The notes beneath the pieces were generated by a model. It made no database searches, was not told the DNA's origin, and was given only the letters and a program-made list of their open reading frames with translations. Positions 44,615-56,800 of a DNA stretch of 64,000 nt are shown here, in pieces. Numbering within the stretch: the first letter of the stretch is position 1; each line of letters begins with the position of its first letter. Where the stretch lies: assembly GCF_029227915.1 (NCBI RefSeq), contig NC_079875.1, forward strand, positions 28,458,001-28,522,000, given 5' to 3'. Source of the DNA: Hydractinia symbiolongicarpus (lineage: Eukaryota; Cnidaria; Hydrozoa; Anthoathecata; Hydractiniidae). Position numbers and translations under genes: made by a program.

Positions 44615-44935
44615 AATCATCATTCTCGGCTTAACGTCCGTTTTCCATGCTAGCATGGGTTGGACAGGGTATATTAATGACCCTCTTCCAATCTGATCTA
44701 GACTGTGTTACATTTAAACTCAACTTCCTCTGTGTCAAGTCTGTCCTTATAAACCTCCTGCCAAGTCTTTCTCGGTCTACCTCTGGGCTTTGCCCCAGGA
44801 ACTATCAAGTCTCTAACACTTATAAAGTTAAAATATAAATGGCATTTTATATGTAAAAATAAGTATTTTCCCTGTCCAGGATTCGAACCCAGGTCTCTCA
44901 TTTGTACGAGTGTCATTCCATTAGACCAACAGGGC
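44615..44935 (-). mobile_element. tRNA-derived SINE, family 2, with a LINE-derived tail
   Basis: On the minus strand the tRNA-like head starts GCCCTGTTGGTCTAATGG at 44935 and contains a perfect GGTTCGAATCC B box. The body then encodes a scrap of LINE C-terminus (RGRPRKTWQEVYKDRLD). The tail is GTCCAACCCATGCTAGCATG followed by GGACGTTAAGCC and ATGATGATT. That tail block is shared with RTE-type LINE/SINE 3' ends known from other invertebrates (from memory). The anticodon arm is shortened, so this is not a tRNA gene. Confidence 0.7.
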
Positions 44936-45851
44936 CTTAATACAAAAACAATTTTCTAGTTGTACAGGTTAGTCCAATAAAAGACATATTTCAATAAATA
45001 TTTTGCAATATCAGGTTTTTGGTGCAACAGTACAATGTGTATTTGAAAGTAAAAAGCAACAACAGGTTGACTGCGCGTAAAAGTAAAAAATACTATATAC
45101 TGTATTGTCTTTGTTGTTGTTAAATGCTCTTCCTCTATGTATCAATTGAAATGTCATTGGAAATTCTGGAACAAAAAATCAAAGCTGATTGTAATTTTAG
45201 CTTATTTTCCTGTATGTTTTAGGATTTTATATAAAAATAGGAAAAAAAGAAAGCTGATAGTACAAATTATATGTACCTTTTGATTGATAACTACCGTCTG
45301 AAATATGCAAGAAGGCTTGTATAAATATATTCCATATATATTATATACTAACTGTAACATATAAATCATTAATTGGGATATGTGAACACAACACAACCCA
45401 AGGGTTCCTTCTGGTATATACTATTTCACATTTTTATTTACTTATTGAGACAGTAAAGAATTATTCTAATAATTTTGTGTGAATACATTTTTGTGCAAAT
45501 AGTGGAAATAAAAAAGTTTAAAGAAATTATGGTGCAATTATTAAAAGCCAAATGTTAATTTCTTTATGTAAACAGTACATTATCTATATTGTTGCGAGAG
45601 TGTAGTTTAATTCAAAACAGCAGGATCACTTTACAGGTCTTTACGGATGCAGCGTCATACCCTGTCACTCTCTCTACATAAATCATAGCTACACAATCTG
45701 ACTTTGACGAGCTGACCCCAGACACCTAGATTATAAAAATGGGTCTAGAAAGTGAGTTGTGAAGTAATTCCTAGTTGAGGGAAACTATTATTCCATTACC
45801 TACACTAGTTTATCCAATGATTGTACTTGATATATTTGTTTTTTAGGTTTA
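44936..45851. other. AT-rich spacer between two SINE copies
   Basis: No coding or structured element recognised. Confidence 0.35.
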
Positions 45852-45920
45852 GCCCTGTCCATGATTCAAACCTAGATCTCTCATTTTTCATGAGTGTCAT
45901 AGCCATTAGACCAACAGGGC
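45852..45920 (-). mobile_element. SINE family 2 tRNA-like head (fragment)
   Basis: On the minus strand it reads GCCCTGTTGGTCTAATGGCT, then the same shortened anticodon arm, a degenerate B box (GGTTTGAATCA) and GGACAGGGC. The 3' continuation into the LINE-like tail is not recognisable, so the copy is truncated or old. Confidence 0.65.
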
Positions 45921-46229
45921 ATCAACACGAAAACAATTTTTAATTTGTGCAGGTTAGTCCAATAACAGGAAAATGAATGAAAAACTTGTTTGCTAATTTC
46001 TACGATAATCTTGGCAAAATCACTCTGATAATGCATATATGAAACACTAATTTTCAGTATAAATATTTTGTATCAATTAAATGTACTTACGGGGCAATGT
46101 GTTTTGGAATGTATACAGTGAATTAAGTGACAACAAAAAGCTGTTATTTGCTACCAGATTTTCTTTTTTTCTGTTGGCTGTATAACAATACTTTAAAAAC
46201 TAAATAAAACTCTGTAAAATGAACTGTCA

Positions 46230-46805
46230 TTATTCACTTGAAAGAAGTCCTTCTAATCTACGAATTAATACTTCCTTGTTCCCAGCAACAGAACGATTGC
46301 GAATTTTTAGATGACTTCTGAGCTCAGACATGGTTAATTGTGATGGGATGATAATATTTGGATTGACACAGCGACCATTAGTATGACTTGATTTCACATG
46401 ACAGCTTAGCATAGATTCATCAGAAAATGTCATTTCACAACTCTTACATGCAACTGGTTTTAATATTCCAACAACATCTGCAATCAAATGACCACTTTGA
46501 GCACATTGAATAATCCTTGTTGAATTGAAACAGGTTTCACAAATATCAGAATTGTTAAAGAAGGGACGCGAGCATTAACAATAAATAACATCACTATCAT
46601 CCAAATTTGGCTTTCTTGGTCTATAGTGGGAGTGATAGGTTGCCTTTGTAGGAAAATGATACGGTAGGTAGAAGTTACGTACAAATCTTGACCTTATACT
46701 GCTGGTTTAGTAAAGTGATCTCATTTTCTAGTTCAGTTTTCTCCACAATAGTTTTATCGCATTGCTTCTTTTTTTTGAATTCTTGAAGCGTCAGCTCATT
46801 TACAA
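46230..46805 (-). pseudogene. C2H2 zinc finger + SAP-like protein gene, with an in-frame stop
   Basis: The last exon 46643-46230 follows the acceptor CTACAAAG and is exactly 138 codons including the stop. An upstream exon (about 46805-46693) encodes a coiled coil (QCDKTIVEKTELENEITLLN) and ends at AAG|GTCAAG in phase 0, consistent with the next exon. Domains in the last exon: an acidic linker (PNLDDSDVIYC), a TAA at 46577-46575, CSRPFFNNSDICETCF...CAQSGH (a Cys/His cluster reminiscent of a PHD/RING start), CKSCEMTFSDESMLSCHVKSSH (clear C2H2), then LTMSELRSHLKIRNRSVAGNKEVLIRRLEGLL, which matches a SAP motif (DNA-binding helix-extended loop-helix). If TAA is genuine, an ATG at 46487 could still give an 85-aa C2H2+SAP protein. 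Likely a nuclear DNA-binding protein or transposon-encoded; not named. Confidence 0.5.
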
Positions 46806-47577
46806 ATTATTGCGGAGAGAAGCGGAGGGCGCGTCAGCGCCCGGAGCGTAGCGGAGCCCATTTCCTCATTAAATAAGCCAAATATAAAAGAAAAAGTAAG
46901 CACGGTGGAGAGTATATAGGATTTCTATACGATTTCCGCGCCCCGTCCCCCTATACATCAAAAATATCAAAAATCGGTCGTTTTGGGGCCTAGTCTCCCA
47001 GCGATTTCATATGGTCATTCTTAAGTACGTTTTTCTAGTGAGCGAGACAACATGTTTTTAGCACGGCGATGGAGTTTTTGTTGTTTTTTAAATATGGTAC
47101 CAAGCGTAAATGGTGCCGTTTCCAGTTTAGGTTAAATCTGCCTACACTTTTTAGCCACGTGATACATAAATCACTTTTACTAACATCACATGACATTTTC
47201 TCGGACACATAGCGCCTCAAACTCAATCTAAGCCATATCGCAACTGACGGAAGGGCTTGTTATGTTCAAGAAAGCGAAGAAAGAAAGGGTATGTAATGAA
47301 CCCTTTCTTATTCTCACTCACACCTAAGGCTAGCTAGCATAAAACTACTGACTGAGCTGGAATAATAATAGAACTTAAATAGCTAGCTAGAGCTACTTGA
47401 ATTGAAGAGCTAGCTAGCTAATAGCATAAAAAAGATCAAGCAATATCATAATGGCTAGTATAAGCTACAAAGAAATAGATTTTCTGGCTATAGCTAGCTA
47501 TAGCTCTACATATAATACACAGTGAGTGAGATAATACACTCACTCATAGTGCCGTGTTTAATTTTTAATCTTTAACA
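46806..47577. other. Spacer with GC-rich island and a possible first exon
   Basis: 46815-46860 is unusually GC-rich and contains GGGCGC-GTCA-GCGCCC, a 6-bp stem. At 47262 an ATG (MFKKAKKER) runs into a strong donor AGG|GTATGT at 47290, which could be the first exon of a plus-strand gene, but no downstream exon was recognised. GCTAGCTAGC-type runs follow at 47330-47510. Confidence 0.3.
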
Positions 47578-48655
47578 GAAACTTTTTCCATTAAATATTG
47601 CGGGGTTTTTTTGCTTAGAGAAGGTAAAAACAGGTTATAAACTGTATTTTTATTTTTAAATGTTACAAAATTTTCCACAAAGTATATAAAATTGTTTTAG
47701 CTGCGTAGGATAAGAACAGGTTGTTAACTGTCTGTTTGAACTGAAGTTAGGATAGTTTTTTAGAAATGGGTATTGTGCCGAAACGTATGTGCGAAACAGT
47801 ATAGCTACCTGTACAAATCACTCAGCCTTATGTTAACAACAAGCTGTTACCTGTGTTTCTATTTAACAGAAGTTTAAACTAATCTGGTTTAGTCACAAGT
47901 AACTATAACACCTGGCGCGATTTATACGTTTTGTAAACTGTGCCACATTGAATGTTGATTATGTCTGGTTTGAAATGGTATTAAACCTATATGGATGTGC
48001 AACATACCTGTTTTATTATTTAAATTTTCAACATCTGCATTTGTTATTACCCAGGCGTTTTAAATTCTAACTTTAACATCAATGTCTACGTTTTCTGTTA
48101 AGAGGCTTTTTAAATTCTGACAAGCTGTTCTCGTGCAATCATCAACATGTATTGAAACATGTATTTCTTATTTAATTTCTCAATAGTCTAATTAATTGCT
48201 ATTATTTTAAAGTTTCTGCTCAGTTGGAAATAAGAATTTTTTATTGTCATGCAGGGTAACCAAAGTTGCAGTAAAGTTTTTTGGAAAAATGTATTACGGC
48301 TATCCGATTTCACGATTAATGTTTGATCTTGCACAAGAACTTTTCCCATAAACTATTGCAGGATTCTTTTTGCTTTAGGAGTGTAATAACAGGTTTTAAA
48401 CTGTGTTTTTATTTTTAAATGTTACAAAAACTTTTCCGCAAAATAAAATTGCTGAATGACTGTTTTAGCTGTGTAGGATAACAACAGGGTGTTTACTGTC
48501 TGTTTATTTGAACCAAAGTTAGGATATTTTTCGGAAAGGGATATTATGTCGAAACGTATATGTGCGCCACAGTATATCTGTACTAATCACTCAGCCTAGT
48601 GTTAACGACAAGCTATTACCTGTGTTTCTATTTAACAGAAGTTGTGCTAAAGTTT
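47578..48655. repeat. Diverged direct duplication, offset about 769 bp
   Basis: The roughly 300-bp segment at about 47578-47885 (anchors TTTTTATTTTTAAATGTTAC, GTCTGTTTGAAC, AAACGTATGTGCG, CTCAGCC, CCTGTGTTTCTATTTAACAG) recurs at about 48345-48655 in the same orientation with substantial divergence. The DNA between and after shows weaker traces of further copies. Confidence 0.65.
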
Positions 48656-49091
48656 TTTTGAAAGGGTTTTTTTTACCTATACTAATGGCGCACCACAGAT
48701 TAAAGTACATATATTTGAAGTTTTACCGGGAACATTTTGTGAAAAATAAAAAAGGTTTGCTGACTGTTTTCGCTATGACATGGCACAATATGTAAATTGT
48801 GTTTTTATTCAAGCTAAAGGATAAATATAATTACACCCGAAACACCTTAAATGTTGTGTGTTTCACTCGATTTACGATATACTGCACATCTGTACTAAGG
48901 CGCTCCACCTGAATGTGTGGTACAGTTTTCAATTTGTATTAACTGTTCCACCAAGCGTTTTACGCCAGGTAACACAGTTACTTGTGGCTTAACCAGCATT
49001 TCTCAAAAGGTTAATTAACTAGGCTGTGTGCGGTAAATTCCTAAGTGTATATAATGTTCACCTGTAAAGTTTTGTATATATATATATTTAT
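48656..49091. other. AT-rich spacer
   Basis: Weakly similar to parts of the 47578-48655 duplication; nothing else recognised. Confidence 0.3.
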
Positions 49092-49159
49092 GCCCTGCTG
49101 GTCTAATGGCTATGACACTCATGCAAATGAGAAATCCAGGTTCGAATCCTGGACAGGGC
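49092..49159 (+). mobile_element. SINE family 2 tRNA-like head (well preserved)
   Basis: GCCCTGC...ACAGGGC acceptor pairing (one mismatch), a D arm (GTC/GAC), and a perfect T arm CCAGG TTCGAAT CCTGG with B box GGTTCGAATCC. The segment between D stem and T stem is only 19 nt (about 23 expected), and no 7-nt anticodon loop can be formed (CTCAT-GCAA-ATGAG). It shares this defect with the copies at 44935 and 45920, so it is a SINE head and not a tRNA gene. Confidence 0.65.
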
Positions 49160-49689
49160 TAGGAAAAACATAATTATCTTGCACCTACAACAACCAGGCC
49201 TATTATATGTAATCTTTGAGTTGTAGATTTGTCACTTTCATTTATAGAGCCCAAAAGTGCTTTGTTTTTTGTAATAGATCTATCACTTTATGGTAAAAAG
49301 TTTTGTGTTGACATACCTGGTAGGCACAAGAAACTAAAAAAGACGTTTTTTAAATTTTTTTGCCTTTCTCGTGGACTTCTCTGATTATTTCCATATCTTG
49401 ACTTTTTAATGTTGTTGTCATTGGAATCAAGTTAATCTCAGGTTTATCAAAAAATCATATGGCGTTATGACCGATTGTTTAAATACTTGTAATGGCACAT
49501 AATTCTGCTAACATGATTCACTGTATATTGACCTGAGATAAATTTGAGACTTTTTTTGAGATATTGAATTTGAAATATTTGCACCTCAATACTTTCTATA
49601 CTCCTGGACTAATATGATACTTATCTTAGATATATTGAGTATACACAATCTTTGAGTTGTAAGGTGGATATTTTCTATTAAAGTCATGC
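49160..49689. other. AT-rich spacer
   Basis: No supported feature. It follows the SINE head without a recognisable body. Confidence 0.3.
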
Positions 49690-49930
49690 ACCCCTGCCTT
49701 GCCGTTCCATTTCCTTGCCAGCACTGACCGTGCCTTTCTTTGCCTACCCTTCCTATGCCTTTTCTGGTGCCTGCCTACTATGTCCTTGCCTGTGCCTCCC
49801 ATGCCTGTGCCTACCATGCCTTACCCACCCCTGCCTTCCTGATTCCTCTTCCTGTTTCCTTGCCTGCCTTTGCCCTTTCCTTGCCGTGCTTAATGCCTTT
49901 GCCTTGGCAACCTCTCCGCAACTCTTTCTA
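49690..49930. repeat. Pyrimidine-rich low-complexity tract (TGCCT/TTGCC repeats)
   Basis: Irregular repetition of TGCCTTxCC and TGCCTAxC words over about 240 bp. Open frames on both strands here are by-products of the strand bias. Confidence 0.75.
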
Positions 49931-50889
49931 TATTGTTCCAATGTCTCCTTCTGGGCAACCAGCGCTCTAACCTGACTATTTTTCCATAGTTGGGGAAGAC
50001 TTCCAAAACACTAACTGTCACCTCTTTGTTACATTTACCTTTATGCCCGATGGCATTTGAACACAGGCCCTTATTTCTATTACAACAAACATCACTAAAA
50101 AAAAACAAGGCTAAGTTTAGCTACCTAGCTATATAGCTAGCTAGCTATATTTTAGCTAGAGCTCTTCTAAACTATATGTTCTACTCTAACTGAATGCAAA
50201 TAATCTTAGCTAGCTATTTATTAACTAGTTTTAGGCCGGTTTAAAAAAAGTAAAATGTTTTTAGTGGCTAAAATTAAAAAAACATAATGGCCAAAACATT
50301 TTCCACTGCTAGGACTCGCCTGAAAAGTTATGGTGTTCGGTAGAAATTAAAATGCACTTTATATATTTATTTGTAACTCCATTTTAACCTGCATCTGAAT
50401 TTTTTTGAGCAGACTCCATAAACATTGATTACAATTTCTACCTTGTTAAAATTTACAAAAGTTACGGCAAACTTGATATATGACAACCAAATATTCACAA
50501 ATCCAAAAATTTGACATATTTTGGCGCTCCGGAATAATATTTTCAACTTCTATCAAAAAGTCACAAAGTAGAACCACGCAGAAACCTTTCCTGTTTCATA
50601 GTTGACCGAGGTGATAGCTTTTAGTTACAAATCATAATAGAGGTCAAAAACGATAATAATGCAGTATGGCTGCTTTAACTTAGGTAAAATTTGCAAAAAT
50701 GGCCATGTAAGAGGTGAAATGAGTTACTTTAACTTACTAATTTTTATTTAGCTTAATTTTATGATGTCAAAATTATACTTAGTGAATACATTTCTCAAGG
50801 AATGAGAGGGTTGTGTCATCGTCCTTACGGAATAACTAGGCGCGGGAGGCGCATTATGAGCTATTAAGATGACGTTACTTGGTTGAAAA
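49931..50889. other. Spacer left of the main satellite array
   Basis: It includes a TAGCTAGCTAGC-rich patch at about 50115-50160 and 50200-50235. No gene recognised. Confidence 0.35.
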
Positions 50890-53800
50890 TTTTGCCAATC
50901 TGAACGCCGTGCAGCTTCTTTACACTTTAGCCGTAAAATTGATAAACGAGGCATTTAAAAGAGACAAATGTCTCATATATTTGCAATTCTTCGTGTTGAT
51001 ACAAGATAATTGTCATTCAGGGTCAACAACCTCGTCTCAAGTTCTATATATTTTAGCCGTAAAATTGATAAACGAGGCATTTAAAAGAGAAAAATGTCTC
51101 ACATATTTGCGATTCTTCGTGTTGATACAAGATAAATGTCATTTGGGGTCAACAACGTCTCAGGTTCTGTATACTTTACTCGTAAAATTGATAAACGAGG
51201 CATTTCAAACTGACGAATGTCATGTACTTGCCATTTTTAGCTTTGATACAAGATAATTGTCAATTAGGGTCAACAACCTCGTCTCAGGTTCAATGTATTT
51301 AAGCCGTAAAATTGATAAACGAGGCATTTAAAAGAGACAAATGTCTCACATATTTGCGATTCTTCGTGTTGATACAAGATAAATGTCATTTGGGGTGAAC
51401 AACGTCTCAGGTTCTATATATTTTACTCGTAAAATTGATAAACGAGGCATTTCAAAGTGACGAGTGTCATGTACTTGCCATGTTTAGCATTGATACAAGA
51501 TAATTGTCATTTAGGGTCGACAAACTCGTCCCAGTTTCTATGTATTTTAGCCGTAAAATTGATAAACGAGGCATTTCAAAGTGACCAGTGCCATGTATTT
51601 GCGCTTTTTCGCATTGATACAGGATAATTGTTGCTTAGGGTCGACAACCTCGTCTCAGGTTCTATGTATTTTAGCCGTATAATTGACAAACGAGGCATTT
51701 CAAAGTAACGAGTGTCATGTACTTGCGACTTTTCTTATTGACACAAGATAATTGTCAATTAGGGTCGAGTACCTCGTCTCAGGTTCTATATATTTTAGTT
51801 GTAAAATTGATAAACGAGGCATTAAAAGTGACCAGTGTCATGTATTTGCAATTTTTCGTATTGATACAAGATAATTGTCATTTAGGGTCGACAACCTCGT
51901 CCCAGTTTCTATGTATTTTGGCCGTAAAATTGATAAACGAGGCATTTCAAAGTGACCAGTGCCATCTATTTGCGATTTTTCGCATTGATACAGGATAATT
52001 GTTGGTTAGGGTCGACAACTTCGTCTCAGGTTCTATGTATTTTAGCCGTATAATTGATAAACGAGGCATTTCAAATTAACGAGTGTCATGTACTTGCGAT
52101 TTTTCGTTTTGATACAAGATAATTGTCATTTAGGGTCGAGTACCTTGTCTCAGGTTCTATATATATTAGCCGTAAAATTGATAAACGAGGCATTTAAAAG
52201 AGATAAATGTCTCACATATTTGCGATTCTTCGTGTTGATACAAGATAATTGTCATTTGGGGTCAACAACGTCTCAGGTTCCATATATTTTAGTCGTAAAT
52301 TTGATAAACGAGGCATTTTAAAGTGACGAGTGTCATGTACTTGCCATTTTTAGCATTGACACAAGATAATTGTCATTCAGGGTCAACAACCTCGTCTCAG
52401 GTTCTATATATTTTAGCCGTAAAATTGATAAACGAGGCATTTAAAAGAGACAAATGTCTCACATATTTGCGATTCTTCGTGTTGATACAAGATAAATGTC
52501 ATTTGGGGTCAACAACGTCTCAGGTTCTGTATACTTTACTCGTAAAATTGATAAACGAGGCATTTCAAAGTGACGAATGTCATGTACTTGCCATTTTTAG
52601 CTTTGATACAAGATAATTGTCAATTAGGGTCAACAACCTCGTCTCAAGTTCTATGTATTTAAGCCGTAAAATTGATAAACGAGGCATTTAAAGGAGACAA
52701 ATGTCTCACATATTTGCGATTCTTCGTGTTGATACAAGATAAATGTCATTTGGGGTGAACAACGTCTCAGGTTCTATATATTTTACTCGTAAAATTGATA
52801 AACGAGGCATTTCAAAGTGACGAGTGTCATGTATTTGCGATTTTTCGTATTGATACAAGATAATTGTCATTTAGGGTCAACAACCTCGTCTCAGGTTCAA
52901 TGTATTTAAGCCGTAAAAATGATAAACGAGGCATTTAAAGGAGACAAATGTCTCACATATTTGCGATTCTTCGTGTTGATACAAGATAATTGTCAATTAG
53001 GGTCGAGTACCTCGTCTCAGGTTCTATATATTTTAGTTGTAAAATTGATAAACGAGGCATTAAAAGTGACCAGTGTCATGTATTTGCAATTTTTCGTATT
53101 GATACAAGATAATTGTCATTTAGGGTCGACAACCTCGTCCCAATTTCTATGTATTTTGGCCGTAAAATTGATAAACGAGGCATTTCAAAGTGACCAGTGC
53201 CATCTATTTGCGATTTTTCGCATTGATACAGGATAATTGTTGGTTAGGGTCGACAACTTCGTCTCAGGTTCTATGTATTTTAGCCGTATAATTGATAAAC
53301 GAGGCATTTCAAAGTAACGAGTGTCATGTACTTGCGATTTTTCGTTTTGATACAAGATAATTGTCATTTAGGGTCGAGTACCTTGTCTCAGGTTCTATAT
53401 ATTTTAGCCGTAAAATTGATGAACGAGGCATTTAAAAGAGATAAATGTCTCACATATTTGCGATTCTTCGTGTTGATACAAGATAAATGTCATTTGGGGT
53501 CAACAACCTCTCAGGTTCTGTATATTTTAGTTGTAAAATTGATAAACGAGGCATTTCAAAGTGACCAGTGTCATGTATTTGCAATTTTTCGTATTGATAC
53601 AAGATAATTGTACCTTAGGGTCAGCAACCTCGTCTCAGGTTCTACATATTTTAGCCGTAAAATTGATAAACGAGGCATTTAAAAGAGACAAATGTCTCAC
53701 ATGTTTGCGATTCTTCGTGTTGATACAAGATAAATGTCATTTGGGGTCAACAACATCTCAGGTTCTGTATACTTTACTCGTAAAATTGATAAACGAGGCA

Positions 53801-56800
53801 TTTCAAACTGACGAGTGTCATGTTCTTGCCATTTTTAGCATTGATACAAGATAATTGTCAATTAGGGTCAACAACCTCGTCTCAGGTTCTATGTATTTAA
53901 GCCGTAAAATTGATAAACGAGGCATTTAAAAGAGACAAATGTCTCACATATTTGCGATTCTTCGTGTTGATACAAGATAAATGTCATTTGGGGTGAACAT
54001 CGTCTCAGGTTCTATATATTTTACTCGTAAAATTGATAAACGAGGCATTTCAAAGTGACGAGTGTCATGTACTTGCCATGTTTAGCATTGATACAAGATA
54101 ATTGTCATTTAGGGTCGACAAGCTCGTCCCAGTTTCTATGTATTTTAGCCGTAAAATTGATAAACGAGGCATTTCAAAGTGACCAGTGCCATGTATTACC
54201 GATTTTTCGCATTGATACAGGATAATTGTTGCTTAGGGTCGACAACCTCGTCTCAGGTTCTATGTATTTTAGCCGTATAATTGACAAACGAGGCATTTCA
54301 AAGTAACGACTGTCATGTACTTGCGACTTTTCTTATTGACACAAGATAATTGTCATTTAGGGTCGAGTACCTCGTCTCAGGTTCTATATATTTTAGTTGT
54401 AAAATTGATAAACGAGGCATTAAAAGTGACCAGTGTCATGTATTTGCAATTTTTCGTATTGATACAAGATAATTGTCATTTAGGGTCGACAACCTCGTCC
54501 TAGTTTCTATGTATTTTGGCCGTAAAATTGATAAACGAGGCATTTCAAAGTGACCAGTGCCATCTATTTGCGATTTTTCGCATTGATACAGGATAATTGT
54601 CGGTTAGGGTCGACAACTTCGTCTCAGGTTCTATGTATTTTAGCCGTATAATTGATAAACGAGGCATTTCAAAGTAACGAGTGTCATGTACTTGCGATTT
54701 TTCGTTTTGATACAAGATAATTGTCATTTAGGGTCGAGTACCTTGACTCAGGTTCTATATATTTTAGCCGTAAAATTGATAAACGAGGCATTTAAAGGAG
54801 ATAAATGTCTCACATATTTGCGATTCTTCGTGTTGATACAAGATAAATGTCATTTGGGGTCAACAACGTCTCAGGTTCTGTATATTTTAGTTGTAAAATT
54901 GATAAACAAGGCATTTCAAAGTGACCAGTGCCATGTATTTGCAATTTTTCGTATTGATACAAGATAATTGTACCTTAGGGTCAGCAACGTCTCAGGTTTT
55001 CTATATTTTAGCCGTAAAATTGATAAACGAGGCATTTAAAAGAGACAAATGTCTCATATATTTGCGATTCTTCGTGTTGATACAAGATAATTGTCATTTA
55101 GGGACGACAATCTCGTCTCAGGTTCAATATATTTTAGTTGTAAAATTGATAAACGAGGCATTTCAAGGTGACGAGTGTCATGTATTTGCAATTTTTTGTA
55201 TTGATACAAGATAATTGTACCTTAGGGTCAGCAACCTCGTCTCAGGTTCTATATATTTTAGCCGTAAAATTGATAAACGAGGCATTTAAAAGAGACAAAT
55301 GTCTCACATATTTGCGCTTCTTCGTGTTGATACAAGATAAATGTCATTTGGGGTGAATAACGTCTCAGGTTCTATATATTTTACTCGTAAAATTGATAAA
55401 CGAGGCATTTCAAAGTGACCAGTGTCATGTATTTGCAATTTTTCGTATTGATACAAGATAATTGTACCTTAGGGTCAGCAACGTCTCAGGTTCCATATAT
55501 TTTAGTCGTAAAATTGATAAACGAGGCATTTTAAAGTGACCAGTGCCATGTATTTGCGATTTTTCGTATTGATACAGGATAATTGTCAATTAGGGTCAAC
55601 AACTTCGTCTCAGGTTTTCTATATTTTAGCCGTAAAATTGATAAACGAGGCATTTAAAAGAGACAAATGTCTCATATATTTGCGATTCTTCGTGTTGATA
55701 CAAGATAAATGTCATTTGGGGTCAACAACGTCTCAGGTTCTGTATATTTTAGTTGTAAAATTGATAAACGAGGCATTTCAAAGTGACCAGTGTCATGTAT
55801 TTGCAATTTTTCGTATTGATACAAGATAATTGTACCTTAGGGTCAGCAACGTCTCAGGTTCCATATATTTTCGTCGTAAAATTGATAAACGAGGCATTTC
55901 AAAGTGACCAGTGCCATCTATTTGCGATTTTTCGCATTGATACAGGATAATTGTCGGTTAGGGTCGACAACTTCGTCTCAGGTTCTATGTATTTTAGCCG
56001 TATAATTGATAAACGAGGCATTTCAAAGTAACGAGTGTCATGTACTTGCGATTTTTCGTTTTGATACAAGATAATTGTCATTTAGGGTCGAGTACCTTGT
56101 CTCAGGTTCTATATATTTTAGCCGTAAAATTGATGAACGAGGCATTTAAAAGAGATAAATGTCTCACATATTTGCGATTCTTCGTGTTGATACAAGATAA
56201 ATGTCATTTGGGGTCAACAACCTCTCAGGTTCTGTATATTTTAGTTGTAAAATTGATAAACGAGGCATTTCAAAGTGACCAGTGTCATGTATTTGCAATT
56301 TTTCGTATTGATACAAGATAATTGTACCTTAGGGTCAGCAACCTCGTCTCAGGTTCTACATATTTTAGCCGTAAAATTGATAAACGAGGCATTTAAAAGA
56401 GACAAATGTCTCACATATTTGCGATTCTTCGTGTTGATACAAGATAAATGTCATTTGGGGTCAACAACATCTCAGGTTCTGTATACTTTACTCGTAAAAT
56501 TGATAAACGAGGCATTTCAAACTGACGAGTGTCATGTTCTTGCCATTTTTAGCATTGATACAAGATAATTGTCAATTAGGGTCAACAACCTCGTCTCAGG
56601 TTCTATGTATTTAAGCCGTAAAATTGATAAACGAGGCATTTAAAAGAGACAAATGTCTCACATATTTGCGATTCTTCGTGTTGATACAAGATAAATGTCA
56701 TTTGGGGTGAACATCGTCTCAGGTTCTATATATTTTACTCGTAAAATTGATAAACGAGGCATTTCAAAGTGACGAGTGTCATGTACTTGCCATGTTTAGC

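Noticed and set aside
49092-49159. Functional tRNA gene
   Set aside because: T arm and acceptor are good, but no 7-nt anticodon loop can form, and two other copies share the defect and belong to a SINE.
49626-50108. Overlapping Pro/Cys-rich and basic ORFs
   Set aside because: They are produced by a pyrimidine-rich low-complexity tract open in several frames at once.
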